DNA of 64,000 nt, from positions 1 through 64,000 of the forward strand of contig JANJTP010000043.1 in assembly GCA_024711025.1 (NCBI GenBank), given 5' to 3'. Position 1 is the first letter of the stretch, and the number at the start of each line of letters is the position of its first letter. The notes beneath the pieces were generated by a model. The model was not told where the DNA came from. It did no database searches and saw only the letters and a list, made by a program, of their open reading frames with translations. The position numbers and the translations under genes were made by a program. This document shows, piece after piece, positions 29,187-39,708 of this stretch. This stretch comes from Solirubrobacteraceae bacterium (GTDB lineage Bacteria; Actinomycetota; Thermoleophilia; Solirubrobacterales; Solirubrobacteraceae).

Positions 29187-30127
29187 CGCAGCTCCAGGAT
29201 CACCTTGCCGAGCTTCCCGCCGGCGGCGAAGCGCTCGTAAGCCGCGGCGACCTCGTCGACCGCGAACCGAGCGGCGACCGGTACCCGCAGCGCGCCGCGC
29301 TCGAACAGCGGCAGCACCTCGCGCTCCATCGCGCGCGCGGTCGCGGCCTTCTCCTCGAGCGGGCGGGCGCGCAGTGTCGAGCCGCCGATCGTCAGTCGCC
29401 GGCCCATCACCGAGAGCAGGCTCACCTGGGCCTTGAACCCCGCACCGACGCCGATCACGACGACCCGCCCGAATCGCCGCATCGCACGCACGTTCGCCTC
29501 CAGGTTCGGCGCGCCGACGAGCTCGAGCAGGACGTCGTAGGGGCCGGCCTCCGCCGTGTCGTCTGGGTCGAGCGCCTCGTGGGCGCCGAGCGCCCGGACG
29601 CCGTCGCGCAGAGCCGGGTCGCGAACCGAAGCGGTGACGTGGGCGCCGGCCGCGGCGGCGAGCTGGACGGCCGCGCTGCCGACGCCGCCGGCCGCGCCGC
29701 TGACGAGCAGGCGCTCCCCCATCCGCAGGCCGGCCTGGGCGAAGAGCGCGTCGTGCGCCGTCGTGAAGACCTCGGGCAGGCCGCCGGCCTCCACGACTCC
29801 GACGGCCACGGGCACCGGCATCGCCTGGCGCTCGTGGACCGCGCAGAGCTCCGCCTGGCCGCCGCCGCCGACGATCGCCATCGCCCGCTCGCCGACCGCG
29901 AAGCGCGTCGCGCCGGGGCCCAGCGCGACGACCTCCCCGGCGAGCTCGAGGCCGGGGACGTCGGCCGGCGCGCCGGGCGGCGCCGGATAGGCGCCGCGGC
30001 GCTGCAGCAGGTCGGCGCCGTTGATCCCCGCGGCATGCACGCGCAGGAGGATCTCGCCATGACCGGGCTCGGGATCGGGATGCTCGGCGACGTGCACCTC
30101 GCCGTCGCGGATCGTGGCGGCTCGCAT
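29183..30127 (-). CDS. Zinc-free quinone oxidoreductase (MDR superfamily)
   Basis: A 314-residue medium-chain reductase from the ATG at 30127. The GroES-like half has AAGINGADLLQRRGAYPAPP and PGLELAGEVVALGPG; the Rossmann half has LLVSGAAGGVGSAAVQLAAAAGAHV, the NADPH site of quinone oxidoreductases. No catalytic or structural zinc cysteines are present. It probably reduces quinones or enones with NADPH; the substrate cannot be read from sequence. The track ORF carries a 55-residue false extension. Confidence 0.85.
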   Translation of the reverse strand: MRAATIRDGEVHVAEHPDPEPGHGEILLRVHAAGINGADLLQRRGAYPAPPGAPADVPGLELAGEVVALGPGATRFAVGERAMAIVGGGGQAELCAVHERQAMPVPVAVGVVEAGGLPEVFTTAHDALFAQAGLRMGERLLVSGAAGGVGSAAVQLAAAAGAHVTASVRDPALRDGVRALGAHEALDPDDTAEAGPYDVLLELVGAPNLEANVRAMRRFGRVVVIGVGAGFKAQVSLLSVMGRRLTIGGSTLRARPLEEKAATARAMEREVLPLFERGALRVPVAARFAVDEVAAAYERFAAGGKLGKVILELR

Positions 30128-30137
30128 CGAGCGGAGT

Positions 30138-31421
30138 CTAGGTCGGCGGACGCGGCCGGGCCGCCGCGATCTCCGCGCCGAGCACATCGCCCTCCAGCGC
30201 CTCGAGCTCCGTCGCGGCTTGCTCCTCGCCGTCGGCGTCGGCCGCCTCGCGGATCTCGGCGCGAGCGGTGTCCCTGCTGAGGCCGGTGGCACGCAGCACG
30301 TCGAAGGCGATCATCCGCGCCTGACCGACAACGAGGCTGACCGACAGGTTGCGCGTCTCGTCGAGCCCGGCGGTCGTCGCGGCGGCCGCGCGCAGCGCCG
30401 CCTCCCGCGCCGCCTCGCGATCCTCGCGGTCGGCGAAGGCGCCGGGCAGCAGCCGCAGCGACGTCGCGAGATCGCGCAGGCCCGCGACGACCGTATCTGG
30501 CACCCGGTCGCCATGACGGATGGCGCGCGCGCCCGAGCGCGCGAGGCTCATCGCGTCGCGCTGGGCGCGCAGGATCTCGTCGAGCGCCCGCGTGTAGCGC
30601 TCCACCTCGTCGCGCTGCCCGCGGCGGGCCAGCGCCAGGCGGGCCGTCTCACCGCTCGTCGCCAGCGCCGCGCGCATGTCTGCGCTGTGTGCGCCGAGCT
30701 GTCGGGCGCGCTCGGCCGCGCGCGCCGCCGCACCCGGGTCCGGGGTCCCCGCAAGCGCCTCGGCAACCGCGTCCACGACGTCGGCGATCCGCTCGGCCGC
30801 CGGGTCGAGCGCGCGGCGCGCCAGCTTGACCGGGTGGATCGGGAACAGCACCAGGCTCAGCGCGAGCGCGGTCGCAGCGCCGATCAGCGCGTCCTCGAAG
30901 CGCGCGACGCCGGTGGTGTCGCCGGGCAGCGCGAGGGTCGCGAGCAGCACACCGGTGCTCGCCGCCTGGTTGGCGGCGAGCGAGTCGCCCCCGGCGAAGA
31001 CGACGATGGCCATGCCGAAGAAGACGATCAGCGCGACCTGCCAGGTCCCGGTGCCGACCAGCGAGACGGCCAGGTCGGCGACGAGGATCCCGAGGGCGAC
31101 GCCGAGCGCGAGCTGGATCGCCCGCCTCGTCGGCTCGCCGAGCGTCACGCCGAGCACGATCACGCTGGAGATCGGGGCGAAGAACGGTCGCGGGTGGCCG
31201 AGCAGGCGGTCCGCGATCAGGTAGGAGGACGCGGCGGCGAGCGCGACGAGCGCGATCCGCGGCGCCATGCGCGCGGCCCGCAGCCAGCGCTCACGCAGCG
31301 AGATCCGGTCGGCGGCCGACTCGAGCAGCTCGCCGCCGCGGCGGGTGACGCGCCTGCGGCGTAGCGAGGCGCGCCGCCGCGGGGCGGGTTCGTGATCGTG
31401 CTGCGCGTCCTGCATCACCAT
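30138..31421 (-). CDS. FUSC-family / aromatic acid exporter-like membrane protein
   Basis: A 427-residue protein. After a basic N-terminus there are about six hydrophobic helices (residues 50-190: PRIALVALAAASSYLIA, FFAPISSVIVLGVTLGEPTR, WQVALIVFFGMAIVVFA), then a long cytoplasmic helical region rich in Ala, Arg and Glu. FAPISSVIVLGVTLG is typical of FUSC/DUF939 transporters. The start is ambiguous between the ATGs at 31421 and 31415. The gene is divergent from the DUF480 gene. Confidence 0.75.
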   Translation of the reverse strand: MVMQDAQHDHEPAPRRRASLRRRRVTRRGGELLESAADRISLRERWLRAARMAPRIALVALAAASSYLIADRLLGHPRPFFAPISSVIVLGVTLGEPTRRAIQLALGVALGILVADLAVSLVGTGTWQVALIVFFGMAIVVFAGGDSLAANQAASTGVLLATLALPGDTTGVARFEDALIGAATALALSLVLFPIHPVKLARRALDPAAERIADVVDAVAEALAGTPDPGAAARAAERARQLGAHSADMRAALATSGETARLALARRGQRDEVERYTRALDEILRAQRDAMSLARSGARAIRHGDRVPDTVVAGLRDLATSLRLLPGAFADREDREAAREAALRAAAATTAGLDETRNLSVSLVVGQARMIAFDVLRATGLSRDTARAEIREAADADGEEQAATELEALEGDVLGAEIAAARPRPPT

Positions 31422-31467
31422 CGAGGATGACCGCACGAGCGGCGAGCGGCAAGACTACGCTGCACGC

Positions 31468-32157
31468 GTGGACCTCACCGCGCAAGAGCAGCGAGTGCTC
31501 GGCTGCCTGCTGGAGAAGCAGCGCACGACGCCCGACCAGTACCCGCTGACGCTCAACTCGCTGCGACTGGCCTGCAACCAGTCGACCAACCGAGACCCCG
31601 TCGTCGACTACGACGAGGAGCAGATCCGCACGGCGCTCGAGCGCCTGCGCCGCAGACGCTGGGTGCGCTTCACGAGCGGGCACGGCAGCCGCGCCGCGAA
31701 GTATCGCCACCTGCTCGCCGAAGAGCTCGCCATCGCTCCCGGCGAGCAGGCGCTGCTCGCCGTGCTGCTGCTGCGCGGCCCGCAGACGCCCGGCGAGCTG
31801 AAGACCCGCTCCGAGCGACTCGCGGGGTTCGCCGACCTTGCCGTGGTCGGCGAGACGCTCGAGCAGCTCGCCGCACGCGGCCTGGTGCGCGGCATCGGTC
31901 GGCGCCCGGGCCAGAAGGAGGAGCGCTGGCAGCACATGCTCGGCGACGACGAGCCGCTCGACCTCGCCGCGCTGCCGCCCTATCAGGAGCGCACGCCGGA
32001 GCCGTCGGCGGCGTACGCCGCCGCGGAGGCCGACGCCGAGGTCTCGCGGGCGGGAAGCCTCGCCGGGCGCATCGCCGCGGTCGAGGCCCAGGTTCGCGAG
32101 CTGCGCGGCGACCTCGACACGCTTCTCGCCCGGCTCGAGCGCGACGGAGGAGCGTGA
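31468..32157 (+). CDS. YceH/DUF480 family protein
   Basis: A 229-residue protein from GTG 31468. The family opening LTAQEQRVLGCLLEKQRTTPDQYPLTLNSL and LACNQSTNRDPVV are unmistakable; tandem winged-helix domains follow, with a C-terminal coiled coil (AAVEAQVRELRGDLDTLLARL). The function of the family is not established; winged helices suggest nucleic-acid binding. It is monocistronic by context. Confidence 0.88.
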   Translation: MDLTAQEQRVLGCLLEKQRTTPDQYPLTLNSLRLACNQSTNRDPVVDYDEEQIRTALERLRRRRWVRFTSGHGSRAAKYRHLLAEELAIAPGEQALLAVLLLRGPQTPGELKTRSERLAGFADLAVVGETLEQLAARGLVRGIGRRPGQKEERWQHMLGDDEPLDLAALPPYQERTPEPSAAYAAAEADAEVSRAGSLAGRIAAVEAQVRELRGDLDTLLARLERDGGA

Positions 32158-32264
32158 AGCGGCGGACGGGCTCTGCGCCACCCGCTTGAGCAAGGCTCTC
32201 CTCGCCGTCTACAGTGCCCCCGCCCGTGGCACAGTCGCTCGCCCCCTTCGACCGTGAGGCCAAC

Positions 32265-32969
32265 ATGAAGAACCCTGCCGCTGCTCGCCGGGTCGCACCT
32301 GCGCTGATCGCCGCGCTCGGTCTGCTGCTGCCGGCCGGCGTGATCTCGGCCGACGCCGCGCGAGCAGCTACGCCGTCGAAGGCACGGCTGTACGCATGCG
32401 CCAAGAAGTCGGGGGGCTCGCTACGGCTCGTCGGCAGGAAGACCAAGTGCCGCAGGAGCGAGCGCAAGGTCTCGTGGAACGTGGCGGGCGATCAGGGCGC
32501 CCAAGGTCCACGGGGCGTCGCCGGTCTGCCCGGCACGACGGGCCCCACCGGACCACAGGGCCTGCCGGGGGTCACGAACATCGTCACCGGGGTCAAGGAC
32601 CTGACGCTCAACGCTCCGGGCCTCGCGAGCCTGTTCTCCATCTCGGTGCCGGCCATGGCGGCCGCGGGCGGCACCGTTGACTACACGATCGTGGCGACTG
32701 ACGCCGGCAGCCAGATCGCCACCGAGCACGGCAGGATCCAGTGGCTGGCGACCGCCAACAGCATCACCTGCAACGTCGATGCGACGGACAAGCTCCACCT
32801 GGGCACGGTGGGCTCGGGCTGCACGCCGGGGTTCTTCAACCCCGGCTCCCGGCCTGGGATCAGCATCTACGACAACGTGTCGTTCCCGTCGCCGGCGGCG
32901 ATCGCGACGAACAAGGTCTACTTCACGATCCAGAACGACTCGCCGTACACGATCAGGCTCGAGCCCTAG
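32265..32969 (+). CDS. Secreted protein with short collagen-like segment
   Basis: A 234-residue protein from the ATG at 32265, with GTGAGG six bases upstream. A signal peptide (AAARRVAPALIAALGLLLPAG) is followed by a cysteine pair region (LYACAKKSGGSLRLV, TKCRRSERKVSWN) and a short Gly-X-Y run (GPRGVAGLPGTTGPTGPQGLPG). A beta-rich C-terminal domain follows, with two further Cys (SITCNVD, GSGCTPG). It is probably an extracellular trimeric stalk protein; the ligand is unknown. Its stop overlaps the convergent rRNA methyltransferase stop at CTAG. Confidence 0.7.
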   Translation: MKNPAAARRVAPALIAALGLLLPAGVISADAARAATPSKARLYACAKKSGGSLRLVGRKTKCRRSERKVSWNVAGDQGAQGPRGVAGLPGTTGPTGPQGLPGVTNIVTGVKDLTLNAPGLASLFSISVPAMAAAGGTVDYTIVATDAGSQIATEHGRIQWLATANSITCNVDATDKLHLGTVGSGCTPGFFNPGSRPGISIYDNVSFPSPAAIATNKVYFTIQNDSPYTIRLEP

Positions 32970-34399
32970 CCGCGCTCGAGCAGCGCGACGCATTCGATGT
33001 GCGGCGTCTGCGGGAACATGTCGACCGGCCGGACCCGCGTCAGCCGATAGCCGGCCTCGACGAGCTGCGCCGCGTTCGGCGCGAGCGTCGTCGGGTTGCA
33101 GCTGACGTAGACGATGCGCGTCGGAGCCGCCTGCGCGATCCGCTCGACGACCTTCTTCGACAGCCCGGCTCGCGGCGGGTCGACGACGATGACGTTGGGA
33201 CGCTCGCCGCGCTCGCCGAGCTCCTTCAGCACCAGGCGCACGTCCCCCGCGACGAAGCGGGCGTTCGTGAGCTCGTTCGCGCGGGCGTTGTGCTCGGCGT
33301 CGCGGACCGCATCCTCGACGAGCTCGACGCCCACGACCTCGCCGGCACGGGGGGAGAGCACGAGGCCGATCGTGCCGATCCCGCAGCAGAGGTCGTAGAC
33401 GCGCTCCCAGCCGCGCAGGGCGGCGTACTCGGCGACGACGCCGTAGAGCCGCTCGGCCATCTCCGTGTTGACCTGGAAGAACGCCTCGGAGCTGAGCGCG
33501 AAGCGCAGACCGCAGAGCTCCTCCTCGATCCGCGCGGTTCCCGCGAGCAGCTCGTCGCGCCCGCCCTGGGTCGTCTCGGCCACGCCGGCGGCCTGCGTCC
33601 AGATGAGGCTGTCGACGTCGCCCATCGCGCTCGCGAAAGCGCCCGCGTCGAACGAGCCGGGCGAGGTGACGAGCCTCACCTGGGCCTGCCCGGTGCGCTG
33701 CGCCTCGCGCACGACGAGGTTGCGCAGGAAGCCGGTCTGCGAGCGGCGGTCGTAGGCGTCCAAACCGAGAGCGCGACACGCCTCGAGCGCCCGCCGACGA
33801 AGCTCGTCGCCCCGCTCGGAGGCCAGCAGGCAGCTCTCGAGCGGCTCGATGCGCTCCCACGAGCCCGGCGCGTGAAAGCCGCACACGAGCTCGCCGTCCG
33901 GGCCCGTGCCGAACGAGTACTCCAGCTTGTTGCGGTAGCGCCAGGTCTGCTCGGCCGGCACGATCGGCTCGAGCGCGAAGCCGTCGAGCCGACCGAGGCG
34001 TCTCAGCGCCTCGTCGACCTGCTCGGCCTTGACCTCGAGCTGACGCTCGTACGGGAGGATCTGCCAGGGCGCGCCGGGGTGGGCGCAGGTCGGCGCGATG
34101 CGGTCCGGCCCGGGCTCCAGGACCTCGATCAAGCGAGCCTCGGCGTAGTCGCGCTTGCGCTTCGTGACGACGGCGCGCACCCGGTCCCCCGGGATCGCGT
34201 CGCGGACGAAGACCACGTAGCCGCGATCGCCGAGCGGCAGCCGCGCCACCCCGTTGCCGCCGAACGCGAGCGCATCGACGCGCAGCTCCAGCTCGTCGCC
34301 ACGCTGCGGCTTGGCGGCCGGCGCGGCCGGCGCGGGCGATGCGGCCGGCGCGGCCGGGGTGGGCGGCGCGGCCGGCGGTGTCGTCTGCTCGATGCTCAC
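32966..34399 (-). CDS. TrmA/RlmD-family 23S rRNA (uracil-C5) methyltransferase
   Basis: A 477-residue SAM-dependent RNA methyltransferase from GTG 34399. After an Ala/Pro-rich leader comes a TRAM domain (DELELRVDALAFGGNGVARL), then the methyltransferase core with VYDLCCGIGTIGLVLS, VVDPPRAGL and the catalytic cysteine VSCNPTTLAPNA. The iron-sulfur region has one Cys (APTCAHPGAPWQ) rather than the usual four, so it probably lacks the cluster. It most likely modifies U747 or U1939 equivalents. Confidence 0.88.
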   Translation of the reverse strand: MSIEQTTPPAAPPTPAAPAASPAPAAPAAKPQRGDELELRVDALAFGGNGVARLPLGDRGYVVFVRDAIPGDRVRAVVTKRKRDYAEARLIEVLEPGPDRIAPTCAHPGAPWQILPYERQLEVKAEQVDEALRRLGRLDGFALEPIVPAEQTWRYRNKLEYSFGTGPDGELVCGFHAPGSWERIEPLESCLLASERGDELRRRALEACRALGLDAYDRRSQTGFLRNLVVREAQRTGQAQVRLVTSPGSFDAGAFASAMGDVDSLIWTQAAGVAETTQGGRDELLAGTARIEEELCGLRFALSSEAFFQVNTEMAERLYGVVAEYAALRGWERVYDLCCGIGTIGLVLSPRAGEVVGVELVEDAVRDAEHNARANELTNARFVAGDVRLVLKELGERGERPNVIVVDPPRAGLSKKVVERIAQAAPTRIVYVSCNPTTLAPNAAQLVEAGYRLTRVRPVDMFPQTPHIECVALLERG

Positions 34400-34458
34400 C
34401 TCCCCAGGATTGCAGCACCCGCCGAAGGGAGGGCACCGATCCCGCCGAACATGTGAGG

Positions 34459-35802
34459 GTGAGTGATCGACCGCTTGCGCAGGCCCATGCGGCCCTGGAG
34501 CGCGAAAGCCGCGTGATCAGCGCCGTCATGATGTCCCGCTTCTACCCCTTCGTCTTCGCGGAGGGCCGCGGGGCAACCGCGTTCGACGTGGACGGGAACG
34601 CCTATCTCGACTTCGTCGCCGCGGCCTCGTCCCTGCCGCTGGGCTACCGACATCCGCGGGTCCGGGACGCCGTCGTCGACGCCCTCGACACGGCCTGGAG
34701 CCAGATGCACTCGGACTACCCGGCACTGGGAGCGATCGCTCTCGCCGAGCGGCTCTGCGAGCTGGTCGCGCCGGCGGGCGGAGACCCGCGAGCATGGTTC
34801 GGGCTCAGCGGATCGGACGCGAACGACTGCCTCGCCCGCCTCGTCACCGAAGCGCGGGGCGGCCGGATCATCTCCTTCGAGGGCAGCTACCACGGCCAGA
34901 CCTCGCTGTCGGCGGCGCTGTCGCACCACGGAGGCGAGGAGCTCGCCCCAGGGTCGGTGAAGGTCCCTTACCCGAACCCGTATCGCTGCCGCTTCGGGCC
35001 CTGCGAGCGATCCGGATGCTCGCTTCGGTGCCTGGAGCCCTTCGACGCCGCAGTCGCCGAGGCCGCGGATCAAAGCGGCCAGACCGCGGTGCTGATCGAG
35101 GTCGTGCAGTGCGATGGCGGCGTCGTCGTTCCGCCGCGGAACGTCCTTCCCGCGATCGAGCGCCGCTGCCGGGACAACGGCGTGCTCCTGCTGATCGACG
35201 AGGTCAAGACCGGCCTGGGCCGGACGGGGCGGATGTTCGCCCACGAGGAGTCGGGCGTGCACCCCGACGCCGTCTCCCTCGGGAAGGGGCTGGGCGGAGG
35301 ACTCCCGATCTCAGCGGTCGTCGGTCGCGCGGACGTCCTCGACGCGGACATGTCGATCCTCTACACGCTGGGCGCAGCGCCGCCGATGACAGCGGCGGCA
35401 CTCGCGACGCTCGACGTGATCGCAGCGGAGCGGCTCGCGGAGAACGCGGCGATCACCGGCCGGCGGCTGGCGGACGGCCTCGAGGAGCTGCAGCGCCGGC
35501 ACGAGACGATCGGCGACGTCCGTGGCAGCGGGCTCCTCGTCGGCGTCGAGCTCGTGAGCGATCGGGCGACGAAGACGCCGGCGGCCGACGACGCGGCCAA
35601 GGTGGTCTACCGGGCGTTCGAGCTCGGCCTGCTGGTCCGCTACATGGGTGTCGAGCGAAACGTCCTCGAGCTGACCCCGCCGCTCATCGTCGGCGGCGCC
35701 GAGGTCGACCAGGCGCTGGCGATCCTCGAGGAGGCCTTCGCGGACGTCGCGGCCGGGCGCGTCAGCGAGGCGTCCGTCGCCGCCTATCGCGGCTGGAGCT
35801 GA
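34459..35802 (+). CDS. Class III (PLP-dependent) aminotransferase
   Basis: A 447-residue fold-type I enzyme. VFAEGRGATAFDVDGNAYLDF opens the conserved region; LIDEVKTGLGRTGRMFAHE carries the PLP aspartate, and DAVSLGKGLGGGLP the Schiff-base lysine. A Cys-rich loop (PYRCRFGPCERSGCSLRCLE) is a distinctive insertion. The family handles omega-amino donors such as ornithine or GABA; the donor here is not determined. The start is chosen at GTG 34459; GTG 34453 is equally possible. Confidence 0.85.
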   Translation: MSDRPLAQAHAALERESRVISAVMMSRFYPFVFAEGRGATAFDVDGNAYLDFVAAASSLPLGYRHPRVRDAVVDALDTAWSQMHSDYPALGAIALAERLCELVAPAGGDPRAWFGLSGSDANDCLARLVTEARGGRIISFEGSYHGQTSLSAALSHHGGEELAPGSVKVPYPNPYRCRFGPCERSGCSLRCLEPFDAAVAEAADQSGQTAVLIEVVQCDGGVVVPPRNVLPAIERRCRDNGVLLLIDEVKTGLGRTGRMFAHEESGVHPDAVSLGKGLGGGLPISAVVGRADVLDADMSILYTLGAAPPMTAAALATLDVIAAERLAENAAITGRRLADGLEELQRRHETIGDVRGSGLLVGVELVSDRATKTPAADDAAKVVYRAFELGLLVRYMGVERNVLELTPPLIVGGAEVDQALAILEEAFADVAAGRVSEASVAAYRGWS

Positions 35803-35822
35803 GCCGACGGAGGCCCCTGACC

Positions 35823-36515
35823 ATGGGCGGGCTGCGCGTGCTGAGCTGGAATCTGTTCCACGGCCGCGCCCTGCCCGACGAGCCGCGTGAGCTGCTCGAC
35901 GAGTTCGCCGCGATGCTCGCCGGCTGGTCGTGGGACGTGGCGCTCCTGCAGGAGTGCCCGCCGTGGTGGCCGGCGCCGCTGGCCGGAGCGTGCGACGCGC
36001 GGGCCTTCGCGGCCCTCACCTCGCGCAACCAGCTACCGGCGGTGCGCCGCGCGCTCGCGAGGCGCCGGCCCGACGTGCTGCGCTCGAGCGGCGGCGGCTG
36101 CAACGCGATCCTCGTTCGCGGCTGCGCCGTGACGGCCCATGCCCGGCTACGGCTGCGGGCCTGGCCGGAGCGGCGGGTGCTGCACGCGGTACGGCTCGAC
36201 GACGGGCACGGGACGTGGCTGGCGAACCTCCACGCGAGCGCCCACGACGAGCGCCGTGCCCAGCGAGACCTCGACAGGGCGGCGACGACGGTGCTGCGCT
36301 GGGCGGCAGGCGCCCCCGCCGTGGTCGGCGGGGACATGAACACGAGGACCCCGGCGCTCGCCGGCTTCGAGCACGCCGGCGGCCACGTGCTCGACCACGT
36401 CTTCGCCCGCGGCCTGCCGGTCGTCGAGACCGCCCGCACGCTGTCGCGGCGCTGCGACGCGCTCGACGCGAACCTGTCCGACCACCGTCCGGTGATCGCG
36501 CGACTGCGGCGATGA
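35823..36515 (+). CDS. Endonuclease/exonuclease/phosphatase family protein
   Basis: A 230-residue EEP-fold hydrolase from the ATG at 35823. The motifs LSWNLFHGR, ALLQECPPWW, LANLHASA, VGGDMNTRT and LSDHRPVIARL provide the metal and catalytic residues. Substrates in this superfamily range from DNA to phosphoinositides, so the role is not fixed. It follows the aminotransferase by 20 bp and is hidden inside a long out-of-phase ORF of the track. Confidence 0.82.
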   Translation: MGGLRVLSWNLFHGRALPDEPRELLDEFAAMLAGWSWDVALLQECPPWWPAPLAGACDARAFAALTSRNQLPAVRRALARRRPDVLRSSGGGCNAILVRGCAVTAHARLRLRAWPERRVLHAVRLDDGHGTWLANLHASAHDERRAQRDLDRAATTVLRWAAGAPAVVGGDMNTRTPALAGFEHAGGHVLDHVFARGLPVVETARTLSRRCDALDANLSDHRPVIARLRR

Positions 36516-36540
36516 TCGGAGCGCCTTGGCCGGGGCCGCG

Positions 36541-36636
36541 GGGTGACCGGGGTGCGACGACTCGGGCCGGCCGGCACGGGGCCGGGGGGTGACCGAGCGA
36601 GCGACGACCCGGGCCGACCGGCAACGCAGGGGCCAT
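36541..36636. repeat. Two-copy tandem duplication, period 46 bp
   Basis: A unit starting GGGTGACCG and continuing with GCGACGACYCGGGCCGRCCGGCAM begins at 36541 and again at 36587. It directly adjoins palindromic element B and lies in the 380-bp gap between the convergent EEP and SnoaL genes. Nothing else was recognised in the rest of the gap except a repeated CTCAGCGCCGCGCC near 36866-36910. Confidence 0.5.
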
Positions 36637-36750
36637 GTGGCCAACGTCGATCTCGACGTGCCGCCGCGCCACCGGTTGACGAAACACACGCTCGGGCGTG
36701 GCTTTTGCAGACGGGTGGCCGGCGCGGTCAACGAACCTGGCGAAACCCAC
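36637..36750. repeat. 114-bp palindromic intergenic element, copy B
   Basis: It starts GTGGCCAACGTCGATCTCG, ends GGCGAAACCCAC, and has centre CACGCTCGGGCGTGG. Length, GTGG...CCAC termini, left-arm block and centre agree with copy A at 15191-15304. Where A has TTT in the inner left arm and CAA opposite, B has AAA and TTT, a compensatory swap that keeps pairing. Position in a convergent intergenic gap would suit a bidirectional terminator or a non-autonomous mobile repeat. Confidence 0.6.
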
Positions 36751-36895
36751 ACGGATCGGCGCTGGAGGGCAGCGAAGCCGTGCGAGACCCTGCGCTGTCC
36801 GGCCCAGCCGCGCCACAGAGGCGACGCACGCCGCCTGCTCGTGCCGGCCCCCGCCCCACTCACCGCCGCTCAGCGCCGCGCCCGCCGCACACCAC

Positions 36896-37410
36896 TCAGC
36901 GCCGCGCCGGCGGCCCACCGCCGGCCTCGCCCGGGCCGGGGCGCCGCAGCCCGAAGCCGCGCAAGACGAGCAGGGCTCGCTCGCCGAGCGAGCCGCGGCG
37001 CGGAAGCAGGCCGACCTGCACGCCGGCGTCGTAGGCGTCGAGGAAGACGCGTACCCGCCAGAGGCTCTCACCTGGCGGGTCGAGCTCGCCGTAGAGCACG
37101 GCGTGCACCGCGACGAGGCGCCCGGAGGGAACGATCCCCTCGAGCTCGCCCAGGTGCGTGCCGGCGATCCTGAGCGGGGCGGCGACGAACCGCCCACCCG
37201 TCAGCCGCTCGCCGGCCGGCTCCACCTTCAGGTCCGGGAAGGCCGCCCACAGGCGCGCCGCGTGCTCACCGAGCTCGCCAGGGCCGCACAGCGGCTCGCG
37301 CAGGAACGGGTCCTCCCAGTGCAGGTCGACGGCGCACATCTCGCGGAAGGCGGCGCGGCGCCGCTCCATCCAGGCCCCGGCGAGCGCATCGACAAGCTCG
37401 CCGGGATCCA

Positions 37411-37411
<1 letters not shown>
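36896..37411 (-). CDS. SnoaL-like/ester cyclase-type protein
   Basis: A 171-residue protein from the ATG at 37411. Residues 1-125 follow the SnoaL polyketide cyclase-like fold (WEDPFLREPLCGPGELGEH, ARLWAAFPDLKVEP). The C-terminal 35 residues (GFGLRRPGPGEAGGGPPARR) are unconserved and run into repeat-rich DNA. Its ATG shares a base with the thiG stop, making it the last gene of the TPP-riboswitch operon. A link to thiamine is positional only. Confidence 0.68.
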
Positions 37412-38524
<1,113 letters not shown>

Positions 38525-38528
<4 letters not shown>

Positions 38529-39703
38529 CGGCTGACCTCCGCGAAGCGCCCGGGCGAGAACGCCGCGGGAATGCCGTTCTCACCGCCGCCTCCGGCCGCC
38601 TGCCCGCCGGCGAGCACCTCGACGACCAGGTCGCCGGTGAGCGGCGACAGCAGGATGCCGTTGCGGTGGTGCCCGGTCGCCCAGACGAGGTCGCCGAGCA
38701 CCGGGCTCGGGCCGAGGATCGGTGCGTTGTCGGGCGTGCCGGGGCGCAGGCCGGCCCGCGTCTCGACGACGTCGAGCTCGAGCACCCCGGGCACCAGCTC
38801 GTGCGCGTCGCGCAGCAGCTCGTAGATCGCGAGAGCCGTGACGGACTTGTCGAAGCCGCGCTCCTCGACGGAGGCCCCGAGCACGTAGCGCCCGTCGCCG
38901 CGCGGCACGATGTAGCCGCCCTCGAAGCGCACGACGCGGTCGAGCAGCGGCGCCGACGCCTCGTGGCGCGGGTCGCGCAGTCCGATGACCTGGCCCTTGA
39001 CCGGGCGGACGGGGACTCGAGCCTCCGGCGGCAGGCCCTCGATCGCGCCGCTCCACGCGCCGGTCGCGAGCACGAGCTTCGCGCCTCCGACCCGCTCGCC
39101 CCCGATCAGCTCGACTCCGCTCGCACGCCCGTCCTCGACGAGGACGCGGGCCACCGCCGCGCCGGTGCGCAGCCCCACGCCGGCGCGCTCGACGGCGCGG
39201 GCGAGCGCGGCGCACAGAGCCCGCGGGTCGACGCAGTGATCGCCGGGGATCTCCAGCGCGGCGCGCAGCGACGGCACGAGCGACGGCTCCAGGGCGCGCG
39301 CCCGCGACGGCGGCAGCGCGAGGGCCTCGAGGCCGAGTCGCTCGCGCAGCGCGCGCTCGCGGTCGAGCGCCTGCGCCTCGTCGCGGTCGCGCGCCAGGAG
39401 CAGCGTCCCGACGTCGCGCAGGCCGACGTCGAGCCCGCTCGTCTCGCGCAGCTCGGCGGCGAACGCCGGCCAGCGCCGCACGCTCTCGAGCCCGAGGCGG
39501 GCGAGCGCGGGCTCGGCCGCCTCGGCCTCGCTGACCGGCGCAAGCATCCCCGCGGCCGCTGCCGAGGCCTCGGCGCCCAGCGTGCCACGCTCGAGCACGC
39601 AGACGCGCATGCCGTGCTGGGCCGCCCGCCAGGCGACCACCAGGCCGCAGACGCCGCCACCCACGACGACGACGTCGTAGGTGGTGTTATCGGTGGGTGT
39701 CAC
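38525..39703 (-). CDS. thiO: Glycine oxidase ThiO
   Basis: A 392-residue FAD-dependent oxidase making dehydroglycine for ThiG. The dinucleotide-binding VVVVGGGVCGLVVAWRAAQ is near the N-terminus; GYIVPRGDGRYVLGASVEERGFD and the C-terminal ATGHHRNGILLSPLTG are typical of ThiO/GlyOx. The GTG at 39703 has AGGAG six bases upstream, directly at the end of the TPP riboswitch. Confidence 0.9.
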
Positions 39704-39708
39704 TCATC

